A DNA stretch of 64,000 nucleotides from the NCBI GenBank assembly GCA_023818965.1, contig JAMWCD010000005.1, positions 1 through 64,000 of the forward strand, read 5' to 3'. Within the stretch, counting starts at the first letter, position 1; every line of letters starts with the position of its first letter. A program made the translations under genes and the position numbers. The notes below the pieces were generated by a model. The model had not been told where the DNA came from, searched no databases, and was given only the letters and a program-made list of their open reading frames with translations. The stretch comes from Candidatus Omnitrophota bacterium (GTDB lineage Bacteria; Ratteibacteria; UBA8468; B48-G9; DTJG01). Below are positions 28,711 to 39,110 of the stretch, piece by piece.

Positions 28711-31125
28711 ATGAAATTGTTCATGGGTCTGGCAATGGTTATTTTTATTTCTGGCTTTGTTTCTGCCTATGGATTTACAGTTGTAAAAGACGGAAAACCA
28801 GTGGCAAAAGTTGTTATCAGTAAGGCAGCATTTGATTCAACGCCAGGTTCATTATCAAGATATGCAAAATTAAAGCCCGAAGAGAAAATTAAGTTTGCAG
28901 CACTGGATTTGCAAAAATACATTGAAAAGATGTCAGGAGCAAAGATTGAAATTGTTTCAGATGATGTGGATGTTACTGGTAACATCATCTGTGTGGGTAA
29001 AAGTAATTTTACAAAGAATATCAAGGATCTTAATATTCCGTCAGGTCTTACAGTGGAAAGAAATGAAGAAGGGTACACAATCTTCTGCAGGAATAATGTT
29101 CTTGTTCTTGCTGGTAATGACCAGGGACCTTATTTTGGGACATATTACGCTGTTGCTGAATTTCTTAAAATGCTTGGTGTTAGATGGTTTATGCCTGGTG
29201 AATTTGGAGAACTTGTTCCAGTAAAAAATAATATTGAAATTGGACAGATGAATTTTACTGATAGGCCTGCATTCAGGGTTCGTTCCTGGTGGTGCAATGA
29301 ACCAGCAGATATGGCAGATCAGCATGCGTTATGGAAAATTCGCAATAAAATGACAATTTATGATAGGGATATAATTTGTATCCCCGGAGACAGTTGGTTA
29401 AGAAGATATCTTCCTGACCCAAAGTTAAAAGACACAAGACCTGAGTTATTTGGCAGAAACTTTGATGGAACTGTTAACCCGTATATGGCAAATCTGACAA
29501 ATCCTGAAACAATAAAAATTGTTGCTGATAAGGTCATACAGGAATTTAAGAAATCAGAAGAAAAAGGTGAAAGAATAAATTCAATTGGTTTTGCTCCTGA
29601 TGATGGTCTCCCAATGGACCACAGTCCAGAAACAATGAAATTGAATCAGGGCTTTTATGATGTTTTTGGGAGAGAAGGAGTTCCAACAGAACTTTCAATC
29701 AGTGAGGAATGGTTCAATTTTGTTAACAAGGTCACAGAGGAAGTTGTAAAAGTGTATCCTGATGCAATTATCACAACAAATGGATATGCAAACAGATCAT
29801 TACCACCAGAAGGAATAAAACTTCATCCAAATCTTGGTGTGATGGCTGCCTTTATCTGGGCTGACACATTAAAACCAGTGACAAGTCCAAAATCATGGCA
29901 GGGACAGGTAATGGGTGCTCAATTGAAACGATGGTGTCAGTTATGTAAACGGGTGTTCCTTTATGAATATAATCTGACAATGCTGGTGTCAGGTCTTACA
30001 CCTGTTCCACAGGTGAGAAAAACTGCGATCAATTATTCTCTTTTCAAGAAATGGGGGCTCATAGGTTTTATTAATGAGACGAAATTGCCATTTTTTGAGG
30101 AAGGCATTGTAACAAGATATATCAGGGCGCAATTGATGTGGAATCCAGATGCTGATCTCAACACACTGCTTGATGATTTTTATAAAAAATGGTATGGTCC
30201 TGCAGCAAAGCCAGCAGAAAATTTCTGGAATGCCATAGAAGAATGCCTTTTAGAAACACCACTGCTCGGGCATGAAGACAGAATTCTTCCTTTCGTTTAT
30301 ACAGGTCAACTCATTGATAATCTTGAAAGATATGTTTCTGAGGCAGAAAAACTTGCGAATACAGAAGTAATAAAAACCCATGTTCTTGTTGATCGTCTTA
30401 CTCTTGAGCATCTTAAGGCATATATGGCAATGAAGGATGCTGAATTTAATGCAAAATGGTCAGAAGCAGCAAAATTTACAGATAAAATGATTGAATGCAG
30501 ATTGGCTCTTAACAAAATCAGTCCTTTTCTTGCAATGCCACCTTCCCTGGCAGGAAGAGAAAGATACTATTCAGGTGACCATTATTTTGGAGTATTAAAA
30601 CGGAAAGCATTCTATCAAAAACTTGATGGTTTGACAAATGGCGAAACTGGAATTCTTGTGGCACTTGCTCCGAAGGAAGTAAAATTTTCCATTGATCAGT
30701 CAGGACTTGGTAAACATTTTCAGTGGTATTTACCTGATTTTGATAGAAGCAAATGGAGAACAATTGATACTACAAAACCATTTTACATTCAGGGATATCT
30801 GTCTTCAGATGGTATGCCATACACTGGAAAAATGTGGTATGTTTTTGATCTTGATGTACCTGCGAAATTTTCAGGAAAACCAATAAAATTATATGCTCCT
30901 TTTGTAACCTGTGAAGCATGGGTCTGGGTTAATGGTGAATATGCAGGTCATAGAAAATATCTTGAAGCATACATCAGTCCAGCAGAGATTGATATGGATA
31001 TTACACCTTTCATTAAATATGGCAAAAGGAATACAATTGCCGTCTGGGTAAGTACGGGTTTGAGTCCTGCACAGGCAACAGATGGTTTTCTTGGAAGATT
31101 GTTTTTGTATTCACCAGTTAAATGA
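28711..31125 (+). CDS. DUF4838-type secreted protein
   Basis: 804 aa; signal peptide; ALDLQKYIEKMSGAKIEIVSDD, GPYFGTYYAVAEFLKMLGVRWFMPGEFGELVP; EAWVWVNGEYAGHRKY. Confidence 0.75.
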   Translation: MKLFMGLAMVIFISGFVSAYGFTVVKDGKPVAKVVISKAAFDSTPGSLSRYAKLKPEEKIKFAALDLQKYIEKMSGAKIEIVSDDVDVTGNIICVGKSNFTKNIKDLNIPSGLTVERNEEGYTIFCRNNVLVLAGNDQGPYFGTYYAVAEFLKMLGVRWFMPGEFGELVPVKNNIEIGQMNFTDRPAFRVRSWWCNEPADMADQHALWKIRNKMTIYDRDIICIPGDSWLRRYLPDPKLKDTRPELFGRNFDGTVNPYMANLTNPETIKIVADKVIQEFKKSEEKGERINSIGFAPDDGLPMDHSPETMKLNQGFYDVFGREGVPTELSISEEWFNFVNKVTEEVVKVYPDAIITTNGYANRSLPPEGIKLHPNLGVMAAFIWADTLKPVTSPKSWQGQVMGAQLKRWCQLCKRVFLYEYNLTMLVSGLTPVPQVRKTAINYSLFKKWGLIGFINETKLPFFEEGIVTRYIRAQLMWNPDADLNTLLDDFYKKWYGPAAKPAENFWNAIEECLLETPLLGHEDRILPFVYTGQLIDNLERYVSEAEKLANTEVIKTHVLVDRLTLEHLKAYMAMKDAEFNAKWSEAAKFTDKMIECRLALNKISPFLAMPPSLAGRERYYSGDHYFGVLKRKAFYQKLDGLTNGETGILVALAPKEVKFSIDQSGLGKHFQWYLPDFDRSKWRTIDTTKPFYIQGYLSSDGMPYTGKMWYVFDLDVPAKFSGKPIKLYAPFVTCEAWVWVNGEYAGHRKYLEAYISPAEIDMDITPFIKYGKRNTIAVWVSTGLSPAQATDGFLGRLFLYSPVK

Positions 31126-32231
31126 ACATGATGACGCCGAGAGAGCGGTTAATAAGGGTTTTCAAAAGACAGGATATTGACAGAATGCCAGTCAGATTAT
31201 GGGGAGTAGACCCACTTTTTCCTGTAAGAAGTGATTGGAAGGTTCTTTATGAATTAACCGAAAAATATGATCTCGAGATTATCAGATCATGGGGTCCTTC
31301 AAAAGATGAGTGGCCTAAAAATAATTTTGAACAGGTAAATAGCGAAAAAATCATTGAAGGAAAAAACATTAAGGAAATTACCACAACAATTTTCACTCCA
31401 GAAGGTCCTATCACACAAATTTTCCATCAACCGATTTCAGGTGCTCCTGGTTATGTGAGAAAGCATTTTATTGAAAGTGTGGAAGATGCAAAAAGATGGC
31501 TCTCACTTCCTGATATTGAACTTCCCTGTGTTGATTCGTATTTTGATCTTGAAAGAAAAACTGGTTCCCGTGCCATGTTAATGATTGGTATTGATGAAGC
31601 AATGTATATGGTTCAGCGGATGATGGGTTCTGAAATTTTTGGTTTCTGGTTATATGATGAAAGAGAATTGTTGAAGCAGATGATAGATAAGGCATACAGG
31701 CAAATTGAAAAACTTGTAAAACATTATCTTTCAAAAGGAATTGGAGATGCATACGGATGGGTAGGACCAGAACTTTGCATACCACCACTTGCTTCTGTGA
31801 GTGATTTTTATGAATTTGTTGTTGCTTATGACAAAAAAATTATAGACATTGTTCACGATAGTGGAAAATTGACCTGGATTCATTGCCATGGTGACATGAA
31901 ACCGGTTCTTCAGGGATTTATTGACATGGGTCTTGATTGCCTGAATCCCATTGAGCCACCACCTGTGGGTAAAATTACCCTAGCTGAAGCAAAAAAAATA
32001 TGCAATCGGAAACTCTGTCTCGATGGTGGAGTTGAAGATGGCGCTTTTTATACACTAAAACCTGAACAGATGCGAAATCTGGTGATTGAGGTAATTGAGC
32101 AGGGAAAACCAGGGGGATGTTTTATCTTATGCCCGACCTCGTCTCCGAATACAGCAGCAGTTTTGCCTGAGAACGTGATTGAGAATTACAGGATATTTGT
32201 AGAAACAGCAGTTGACCTTCGGATGTATTAA
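31122..32231 (+). CDS. Uroporphyrinogen decarboxylase/MtaA-like family protein
   Basis: MTPRERLIRVFKRQDIDRMPVRLWG; WIHCHGDMKPVLQGFIDMGLDCLNPIEPP; GGCFILCPTSSP. ATGA overlap with the upstream gene. Confidence 0.75.
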   Translation: MNMMTPRERLIRVFKRQDIDRMPVRLWGVDPLFPVRSDWKVLYELTEKYDLEIIRSWGPSKDEWPKNNFEQVNSEKIIEGKNIKEITTTIFTPEGPITQIFHQPISGAPGYVRKHFIESVEDAKRWLSLPDIELPCVDSYFDLERKTGSRAMLMIGIDEAMYMVQRMMGSEIFGFWLYDERELLKQMIDKAYRQIEKLVKHYLSKGIGDAYGWVGPELCIPPLASVSDFYEFVVAYDKKIIDIVHDSGKLTWIHCHGDMKPVLQGFIDMGLDCLNPIEPPPVGKITLAEAKKICNRKLCLDGGVEDGAFYTLKPEQMRNLVIEVIEQGKPGGCFILCPTSSPNTAAVLPENVIENYRIFVETAVDLRMY

Positions 32232-32246
32232 AAAAGTAGCACAGGT

Positions 32247-33722
32247 TTGACAGAAAATTTGATGTATTGTAAAGTAATATCCCGTATGGAATCTTCTTTT
32301 TTTGCTCTCGGGACAATTTTTGTGCCGGTACTTGGTTGTATCACAATTCCTGTTGCTGCCCTTTTATCAAAAGGGTTCAGGAATCTGTGGGCGATGGTTC
32401 TTGCTACCATTACTTTTATTCTTCCTGTTTTCCTTATTCCAGCAGTACTTCAAAGTCCTTCGGGCGAAATCGTTTATAGATATCCATCAATTCTAAACCT
32501 TGAGTTCATTCTTCTTATTGATGGATTCTCAATCTTTGTTTCACTTGTTTCTTCCTTCATAGGGGCTCTCATAGTCCTTTATTCAATTGACTATGTTTCT
32601 CATAATGAGTTTCAGACAGAATATTATACGATGGTAATACTTTTTATTGGTTCTATGATGGGGCTGGTGTTTTCAGGGAATCTTATTTATATGTATCTTT
32701 TCTGGGAAATTGCCGCAATTTGCTCGTGGAGATTGATTGGATTTTATCGTGTTCCTTCCCATATCATCAAGGCAGATAAAGCGTTTCTTATTACATTCTT
32801 TGGTGCAGTGGTAATGCTTTTTGGTTTCATACAGATTTATGGTTCAACTCATACATTTGATATGACTGCAATGAGAACAGTTCCAGTATCATCTCTTGCT
32901 GTTTTTCTAATTCTTATTGGAATGTTTTCAAAATCAGCAACATTTCCTTTGCATACATGGCTTCCTGATGCTGGTGTTGCTCCATCAACAGTAACATCCC
33001 TTCTTCATGCAGCTGTGCTGGTAAAAATTGGTGTTTATGCTTTTGCTCGACTTTTCTGTTATACATTTAAAATCCCTGTTGAATGGAACATTGCAATTCC
33101 TGTTCTTGTTATGTTTTCAAGTATGGTTTCAGCAGGTGCAGCAATGGTTGAGAATGATATAAAAAGAATCCTTGCGCTTTCTACTGTGAGTCAAATCGGT
33201 TATATTTTCCTTGGTTTCTGGACAAAAACACTTACTGGAGTTGCTGGTGGAGCACTTTTTATTCTCATGCACGGTCTTGCAAAGGCAGGACTATTTCTTT
33301 GTGCAGGGATTATTGAGCATGGAACTGGGAAAAGAGATATCAGGGAACTTGGTGGACTGTTTACCAGTATGCCATTTACTGCAATAAGTTTTCTTGCGTG
33401 TATTCTTTCAGTTATTGGAGTTCCACCTTTTGGTGGGTTTTTTTCAAAATTTATGATGATTTCAGGAACAGTTGAAGCAGGTAGAACAGGAGTTGCCTCA
33501 ATGGGTTTGTTTGTTGCAGTGATGACAGCAATATACCTTTTCAGATTGTTTCATGCTGTTTTCTTTGGCGAAAAGAAAACAGATGGTCATGAAGGTACAT
33601 CCTTAATGGTAGGAATTGTTTTTGTTCTTGCTTTTTTATCACTTCTTGCAGGAATTTTTATCAGTATTCCTGGTAGTTTTGCCGAGGCGTCAGCATTTCA
33701 TCTACTGGAGAAATTCAAATGA
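32247..33722 (+). CDS. Proton-conducting antiporter-like membrane subunit (NuoM/NuoL/MrpD family)
   Basis: FWEIAAICSWRLIGFY, PLHTWLPDAGVAPSTVTSLLHAAVLVKIGVYAFAR, IKRILALSTVSQIGYIFLG. Confidence 0.9.
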   Translation: MTENLMYCKVISRMESSFFALGTIFVPVLGCITIPVAALLSKGFRNLWAMVLATITFILPVFLIPAVLQSPSGEIVYRYPSILNLEFILLIDGFSIFVSLVSSFIGALIVLYSIDYVSHNEFQTEYYTMVILFIGSMMGLVFSGNLIYMYLFWEIAAICSWRLIGFYRVPSHIIKADKAFLITFFGAVVMLFGFIQIYGSTHTFDMTAMRTVPVSSLAVFLILIGMFSKSATFPLHTWLPDAGVAPSTVTSLLHAAVLVKIGVYAFARLFCYTFKIPVEWNIAIPVLVMFSSMVSAGAAMVENDIKRILALSTVSQIGYIFLGFWTKTLTGVAGGALFILMHGLAKAGLFLCAGIIEHGTGKRDIRELGGLFTSMPFTAISFLACILSVIGVPPFGGFFSKFMMISGTVEAGRTGVASMGLFVAVMTAIYLFRLFHAVFFGEKKTDGHEGTSLMVGIVFVLAFLSLLAGIFISIPGSFAEASAFHLLEKFK

Positions 33723-35563
33723 GTAATGATTCAATTTTGCTACTTCCGATCATTTTGCCTGTTGTTTCAGGTATCATTTGTTTCTGTATTCCAGAGAGAT
33801 TTTTTAAGTTGAGAAATTTTCTTGCACTATTGAGTAATTTTGTATTGATACTAATCATATCAGGTCTCTGGCACTCAAAAACCATTTATTATGTTTCTGA
33901 CTGGTTTATGTCAACTGCAATTTTTTCTTTGAAAGCAGATGGATTCAGTAAATTTATCCTTCTGTGGATTTCAATTTTTAGTTTTCTTATCACGTTGTAT
34001 GCCTGGTCAAAAATGACAGGTTTAAAATCCCGTCAGTTCATTACATATCTTTTAATCACCTGTGGATTTGCGTGTGGTGCAGTATTAGCAAATACATTGC
34101 TTGTTCTACTATTTTTCTGGGAAGCACTTCTTGTTACCCTTTATCTTTTTATTGTTCTCGGGGGTGAAAATTCTTACAGGACAGCACTCAAAGCATTTGT
34201 TCTTGTTGGTTTCTGTGATTTTTGTTTTATTCTTGGTGCTGCGATTTACTGGAAAATTACTGGCTCTTTTGATTTTCCAGCAAAGCCGGTTCAGATTGAA
34301 GGACTTGCCATTTTAAGTTTTGTTATGATGATTATTGGGGTTACAGGTAAGGCAGGGGCTTTGCCTTTTCATACCTGGATTCCTGATGCTGCGATTGATG
34401 CTCCTGTGAGTTTTATGGCATTTTTACCTGGTGCTCTTGAGAAACTTATTGGTATCTATCTTCTTACAAGGGTTTGTTTTCAATTTTTCCATCTTATTCC
34501 TGGTAGTGGTTCATCAATAGGGTTGATGACGCTTGGTTCTTTAACAATTGTTATTGCAGTGAGCATGGCATTGATACAGAAGGATGTTAAACGGCTACTT
34601 TCATATCACGCAATCAGTCAGGTTGGCTATATGATTGTTGGTATTGGTACTGGAATTCCAGCAGGAATTGCTGGTGGAATTTTTCATATGCTCAACAATG
34701 CAATTTATAAATCAGCATTGTTTCTTGGAGCAGGGTCTGTGGAACATAGAACAGGTACCACTGATTTGAAATCACTTGGTGGTCTTTACAGCCAGATGCC
34801 TCTTACAGGTCTTTGCTTTGTAATATGTGCTGCAGCAATATCAGGTGTCTGGCCCTTAAATGGTTTTGTATCAAAGGAAATGATTATTCATGGTTCACTT
34901 GAAACAGGATACAAGATTTTTGCTATTGCCTGCTGGATTGGAGCGATTTTAACATTTGCTTCATTTTTGAAGGCAAGTCATGCAATGTTTTTTGGTGAGA
35001 AAAATAATAAATTTTCAAATGTGAAAGAAAATAATTTTTCAATTGTGTTTCCCATGGGGGTTCTCGCTTTACTATGCATTGGCTTTGGGCCTTTCAGCAG
35101 GATTCCTTTGAACGCAATTTCAAATTCCGTTGCGGTTGTATCAGGTCATGATTTTTCAACGCATGCTTTGAATCTGTTCAATCCTGTTTCAGGTGTAACA
35201 ATTTTGTGTCTTATTTTTGCATTTTTGCTTCACAGATACGGCTACCTTAAGAGTGGTAAAAAGGCATATCTTGCATCAGAGGTCGTACATAGATTGCCTG
35301 TTATTAATACTTTGTACAATCTTGCTGAGAGGAAAATATTTGATATTTACGAGCAGGGAATAAGATTTATCAGGGTATTTTCAATAGCACTTTATTATGG
35401 TTTTGATAGAACTGCTGATTGGTTATATGAACGGCTTGTTGTGGAATCAGGAGTTAAGGCAATAAATGCATTGCGGTCAATACACAGGGGATTTGTTTCA
35501 GGCTATGTCGCCTGGATTTTTGCAGGCATTATCATCATAATAATTTTCACCTTTGCATTTTAG
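33719..35563 (+). CDS. NuoL-like antiporter-type membrane subunit
   Basis: PFHTWIPDAAIDAPVSFMAFLPGALEKLIGIYLL; VKRLLSYHAISQVGYMIVG; long C-terminal helical extension. Confidence 0.9.
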   Translation: MSNDSILLLPIILPVVSGIICFCIPERFFKLRNFLALLSNFVLILIISGLWHSKTIYYVSDWFMSTAIFSLKADGFSKFILLWISIFSFLITLYAWSKMTGLKSRQFITYLLITCGFACGAVLANTLLVLLFFWEALLVTLYLFIVLGGENSYRTALKAFVLVGFCDFCFILGAAIYWKITGSFDFPAKPVQIEGLAILSFVMMIIGVTGKAGALPFHTWIPDAAIDAPVSFMAFLPGALEKLIGIYLLTRVCFQFFHLIPGSGSSIGLMTLGSLTIVIAVSMALIQKDVKRLLSYHAISQVGYMIVGIGTGIPAGIAGGIFHMLNNAIYKSALFLGAGSVEHRTGTTDLKSLGGLYSQMPLTGLCFVICAAAISGVWPLNGFVSKEMIIHGSLETGYKIFAIACWIGAILTFASFLKASHAMFFGEKNNKFSNVKENNFSIVFPMGVLALLCIGFGPFSRIPLNAISNSVAVVSGHDFSTHALNLFNPVSGVTILCLIFAFLLHRYGYLKSGKKAYLASEVVHRLPVINTLYNLAERKIFDIYEQGIRFIRVFSIALYYGFDRTADWLYERLVVESGVKAINALRSIHRGFVSGYVAWIFAGIIIIIIFTFAF

Positions 35564-35572
35564 GAGTGAAAA

Positions 35573-37051
35573 ATGTTTTTATTCATTTTTATTGCAGTGC
35601 CTCTTGTAGTTGCGGGATTTTTGCCCATTGCTTCAAGAGTTTCAAAGAAGTTTTTGCCTGATTTTCTTGCAAATCTATGCCTTGTTATTCTTGTTGCAGC
35701 AAGTATTACAACATTTAAACTCTGGCCTGGTGCAGGTAGTTTTTCACACAAGATTTTCTGGTTTGGTGATAGTTTGAATATATCTGTTGTTCTTGATGGA
35801 TTAAGTTTGTTAATGATTTTCATCATTTCATCCATTTCTCTTGCTGTTGGATTGTTTTCAATAGATTACATGGATAAATATGGTTCTCGTGCAATTTATT
35901 ATGCAATGTTTCTTGTGCTTGTAGCAGCAACAAATGGAATTGTTCTTACTTCAGATTTGTTTACAATGTATATTTTTATTGAAGCAGCAGGTCTTGCATC
36001 ATATGGTCTTGTTTCACTTGGAAAAACAAGGGATTCAACTGAAGGCGCATTTAAATATCTGATATTATCCGCAGTGGCTTCTTCATTTATTCTTCTTGGT
36101 ATTGCATTAATATTTCTTACCACAGGAACAACAAACATAAAAGAAATTGCATCTGTGTCACGTCTTGTTCCAAAATTGAGCGTTATTCTGTTTCTTGCTG
36201 GCTTTGGTTTGAAAAGTGGGCTTGTTCCATTTCATTTCTGGATGCCTGATGCCTACACTGGTGCACCTGCAGTGTTACCTGCTTTAAGTTCAGGTGTTTT
36301 TGTCAAGGTTGCAGGAGTTTACGCAATGAGCAGGGTATTTTTCAATGTGATTGGTTTCAGTTATAATATTTCATCCTTGCTTGTTTATCTCGGGATAATT
36401 TCTATACTGGTAGGTGCATTGCTTGCACTCGGTCAGACGCGATTAAAGAGGTTGCTTGCATATTCCTCAATCAGTCAGGTTGGCTATATTTTTCTTGGCA
36501 TAGGAACTGGAACACCACTTGGAATTATTGGGGGGCTTTTGCATCTTTTTTATCATTCAATATTTAAATCACTTTTGTTTTTGAATGCAGGTGCAGTTGA
36601 ATATGCGACACAAACAGATGAAAGTACCGAACTTGGTGGACTTGGTGCAAAAATGCCATTTACTTCAACAACAAATGTCATTGGATTACTTTCAGCAGCA
36701 GGTGTTCCACCACTTAATGGGTTCTGGAGTAAATTGATTATTGTGATTGCCCTTATTCAGATAAAAATGTATTTTTATGCATTCATCGCAATATTTGCAA
36801 GTGTTTTAACCCTTTGGTATCTACTTTTAATTCAGAGACGGGTCTTTTTTGGAAAACTCAAAGAGCAATGTGAAAATGCTGGTGAAATTCCATTCTGGAT
36901 GAATCTGTCATTGGTTGGACTTGCTCTTGCTTGTTTCTGGACAGGTGTGGTTTTTGCACCTGTGATTTTGAAATGGATTTTACCTGGAGCAAATGTCCTT
37001 GTTGAAGGAATTAGAAGTTCAATCAATACATTTATTATCGGAGGAAGTTAA
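35573..37051 (+). CDS. NuoN/MrpD-like antiporter-type membrane subunit
   Basis: PFHFWMPDAYTGAPAVLPALSSGVFVKVAGVYAM; LKRLLAYSSISQVGYIFLG. Confidence 0.9.
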   Translation: MFLFIFIAVPLVVAGFLPIASRVSKKFLPDFLANLCLVILVAASITTFKLWPGAGSFSHKIFWFGDSLNISVVLDGLSLLMIFIISSISLAVGLFSIDYMDKYGSRAIYYAMFLVLVAATNGIVLTSDLFTMYIFIEAAGLASYGLVSLGKTRDSTEGAFKYLILSAVASSFILLGIALIFLTTGTTNIKEIASVSRLVPKLSVILFLAGFGLKSGLVPFHFWMPDAYTGAPAVLPALSSGVFVKVAGVYAMSRVFFNVIGFSYNISSLLVYLGIISILVGALLALGQTRLKRLLAYSSISQVGYIFLGIGTGTPLGIIGGLLHLFYHSIFKSLLFLNAGAVEYATQTDESTELGGLGAKMPFTSTTNVIGLLSAAGVPPLNGFWSKLIIVIALIQIKMYFYAFIAIFASVLTLWYLLLIQRRVFFGKLKEQCENAGEIPFWMNLSLVGLALACFWTGVVFAPVILKWILPGANVLVEGIRSSINTFIIGGS

Positions 37052-37524
37052 TGGAACCTTTGATACTGCTGGCAGTCATGATTTTTTCAGGTCTTGCAAT
37101 ATTTTTGAAGGATTTGTTAAAGGCAGTGATATGCCTGATGATTTCCAGCATATTCCTTGGGATTATCTTTTTCAAACTTGGTGCTCCATATGCAGGTGTT
37201 TTTGAGATTTCAGTTGTTGCAGGGCTTGTCATGGTTCTTTTTATTCTCACAATTTCTCTTGTTGGTGGAGAGGATTTTGTAAAAGAACCTGCTATTCCAG
37301 TAATATTTTTTCTTATTCTTCTTGGAATTTTTTCTCTTCTTGCGGTCTTTGGTTTTAAGGTTTCTTTTATTCCCTCATCCGCAACTGGTGATAAGTTTTT
37401 AAACTTTGGGCAGGTGTTGTGGGCAGGCAGGACATTTGATATGGTAGCGCAAATCAGTGTTATATTCGCTGGTGTTTTTGTTATTCTTGCCATTGTCAGC
37501 AGAAAGGGGAAAAATGGTAAATGA
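37051..37524 (+). CDS. NuoJ-like membrane subunit
   Basis: LKAVICLMISSIFLGIIFFKLGAPYAGVFEISVVAGLVMVLFILTISLV, matching the NuoJ pattern. Confidence 0.8.
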   Translation: MEPLILLAVMIFSGLAIFLKDLLKAVICLMISSIFLGIIFFKLGAPYAGVFEISVVAGLVMVLFILTISLVGGEDFVKEPAIPVIFFLILLGIFSLLAVFGFKVSFIPSSATGDKFLNFGQVLWAGRTFDMVAQISVIFAGVFVILAIVSRKGKNGK

Positions 37525-37831
37525 ATCACTGAATCATTGTTTTATGTATGCTTACGCAGTTTTTGTTCTTATTTTTATTGGGTTTTATTGCCTTATTGCA
37601 AGAAGAAATATGGTTAGATTATTAATCGGACTTGAAATCATTTCAAAAGGGATATGTTTACTCATTATTTCTGGTTCCTATCCATCAAAGATATTAACGG
37701 CACAGGCACTTGTAATAACAGTGATAGTCATTGAAGTGTGTGTGATGGCGATTGGGCTTTCTCTTGTGATAAGGGCGTATCATCAATCGGAAAGCATTGA
37801 TATACGGGATTTTTCAAAACTAAAGGGATAA
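37514..37831 (+). CDS. NuoK-like membrane subunit
   Basis: YCLIARRNMVRLLIGLEIISKGICLLIIS; VITVIVIEVCVMAIGLSLVIRAY. Start ATG 37514 preferred. Confidence 0.85.
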   Translation: MVNESLNHCFMYAYAVFVLIFIGFYCLIARRNMVRLLIGLEIISKGICLLIISGSYPSKILTAQALVITVIVIEVCVMAIGLSLVIRAYHQSESIDIRDFSKLKG

Positions 37832-37835
37832 AAAA

Positions 37836-38216
37836 ATGGAAAGATCTGGTATTTTATTATCGGTTCCAGTCGCATTTGTCATTTTTGTGATACTGCTGGC
37901 ATGTTTTTATATTTTTGCAGGAAGGTTTTCATCGCATTTTAAGAAAAGCAAAGAAAAAGTTTCAACATATGCCTGTGGTGAGGATATTCCTGGAATTAAA
38001 TTTCAATTTGGATACCAACTATTTTTTGTGTTTGCCTTATTTTTTACAATCATGCATGTTACAGCACTTGTTATTGCCACACTTCCATCAATTTCGCCTG
38101 TTGTTTATTTTGGGATTTTTTATCTTGCAGCAATATTTCTTAGTGTATTAAGCATGGTTGTTTACAGGGATAATGATACAGGTGACAATACAACTGGAGA
38201 AGCAAATAATGATTGA
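37836..38216 (+). CDS. NuoA-like membrane subunit
   Basis: 126 aa; three TM segments; VSTYACGEDIPGIKFQFGYQLFFVFALFFTIMHV in the NuoA position. Confidence 0.75.
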   Translation: MERSGILLSVPVAFVIFVILLACFYIFAGRFSSHFKKSKEKVSTYACGEDIPGIKFQFGYQLFFVFALFFTIMHVTALVIATLPSISPVVYFGIFYLAAIFLSVLSMVVYRDNDTGDNTTGEANND

Positions 38217-38640
38217 GAAACTGACAAAATGGGCAAGATTAAAATCTCCATGGATTCTTCATCTCAATACAGGGGCGTGCAATGCCTGCGATATTGAGAT
38301 TGTTGATGCACTAACACCTCGTTTTGATGTTGAAAGGTTCGGGATATTGCTGAAGGCAACTCCAAGGCATGCTGATGTTATTGTTTGTACTGGTCCTGTA
38401 ACAAGACAGACAAAAGATAGGATTATAAGAATATACGAGCAGACACCTGACCCAAAATTTGTTGTTGCTGTTGGCGCATGTGCAATGTCAGGTTGTGTGT
38501 ACAGGGGTGCTTACAATATCATTGGGGGGATCGACCAGGTGATTCCCGTGGATATTTATGTTCCAGGATGCCCTCCAAGACCAGATGCAATTATTGATGG
38601 CATAGTGAAATTATTAAAGAAACTGGAGCAGGCAAAATGA
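38209..38640 (+). CDS. NuoB-like / group 4 [NiFe] hydrogenase small subunit
   Basis: NTGACNACDIE (CxxC, hydrogenase-like), VGACAMSGC, VPGCPPRPDAIIDGI. Start ATG 38209. Confidence 0.9.
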   Translation: MIEKLTKWARLKSPWILHLNTGACNACDIEIVDALTPRFDVERFGILLKATPRHADVIVCTGPVTRQTKDRIIRIYEQTPDPKFVVAVGACAMSGCVYRGAYNIIGGIDQVIPVDIYVPGCPPRPDAIIDGIVKLLKKLEQAK

Positions 38641-39110
38641 ACCAGCAGGAATTGATTGAAAAAATTAAGAATGAACTCGGTGATAAAATTCTTGAAATAA
38701 AAAGTCCATCAGCAAGAAGAATTTTTTTAACGACATCTACTGAAAATCTTGTTGATGTTATAAAAAAACTAAAGGATTGTTTCTCTTTTCATCATCTTTC
38801 CACAATTTCTGGAGTTGATAATTTAAAGGAATTTGAAATTCTCTATCATCTGGCAAATAACATTGCATCCCTGACAGTCAGAGTTTCTATCAGCAGGGAA
38901 AATCCTGTTGTTCCAACAATATGCAGTGTAATACCTGGTGCAATTTTGTATGAAAGAGAAATTCAGGATTTGCTCGGAATAAAGGTTGATGGTATTCCTG
39001 ACCCAAGGCGGCTGGTGCTTCCTGATGACTGGCCTGAAGGAAATTATCCATTGAGAAAGGACTGGAAATACCAACCACCTGAAGAAAAAATTCCAGGAGA
39101 GAAAAAATGA
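38637..39110 (+). CDS. NuoC-like (30 kDa) hydrogenase subunit
   Basis: PGAILYEREIQDLLGIKVDGIPDPRRLVLPDDWPEGNYPLRKDW signature. Confidence 0.92.
   Translation: MNQQELIEKIKNELGDKILEIKSPSARRIFLTTSTENLVDVIKKLKDCFSFHHLSTISGVDNLKEFEILYHLANNIASLTVRVSISRENPVVPTICSVIPGAILYEREIQDLLGIKVDGIPDPRRLVLPDDWPEGNYPLRKDWKYQPPEEKIPGEKK

Noticed and set aside
171-31125. The two 804-aa DUF4838 proteins as a recent duplication
   Set aside because: Equal length is coincidental; the sequences share family motifs but differ at most positions, so they look like old paralogs.
37035-37529. 164-aa minus-strand ORF opposite the NuoJ-like gene
   Set aside because: Antisense of a membrane-protein gene; rich in Thr/Lys/Ile from complementing hydrophobic codons; no start context.
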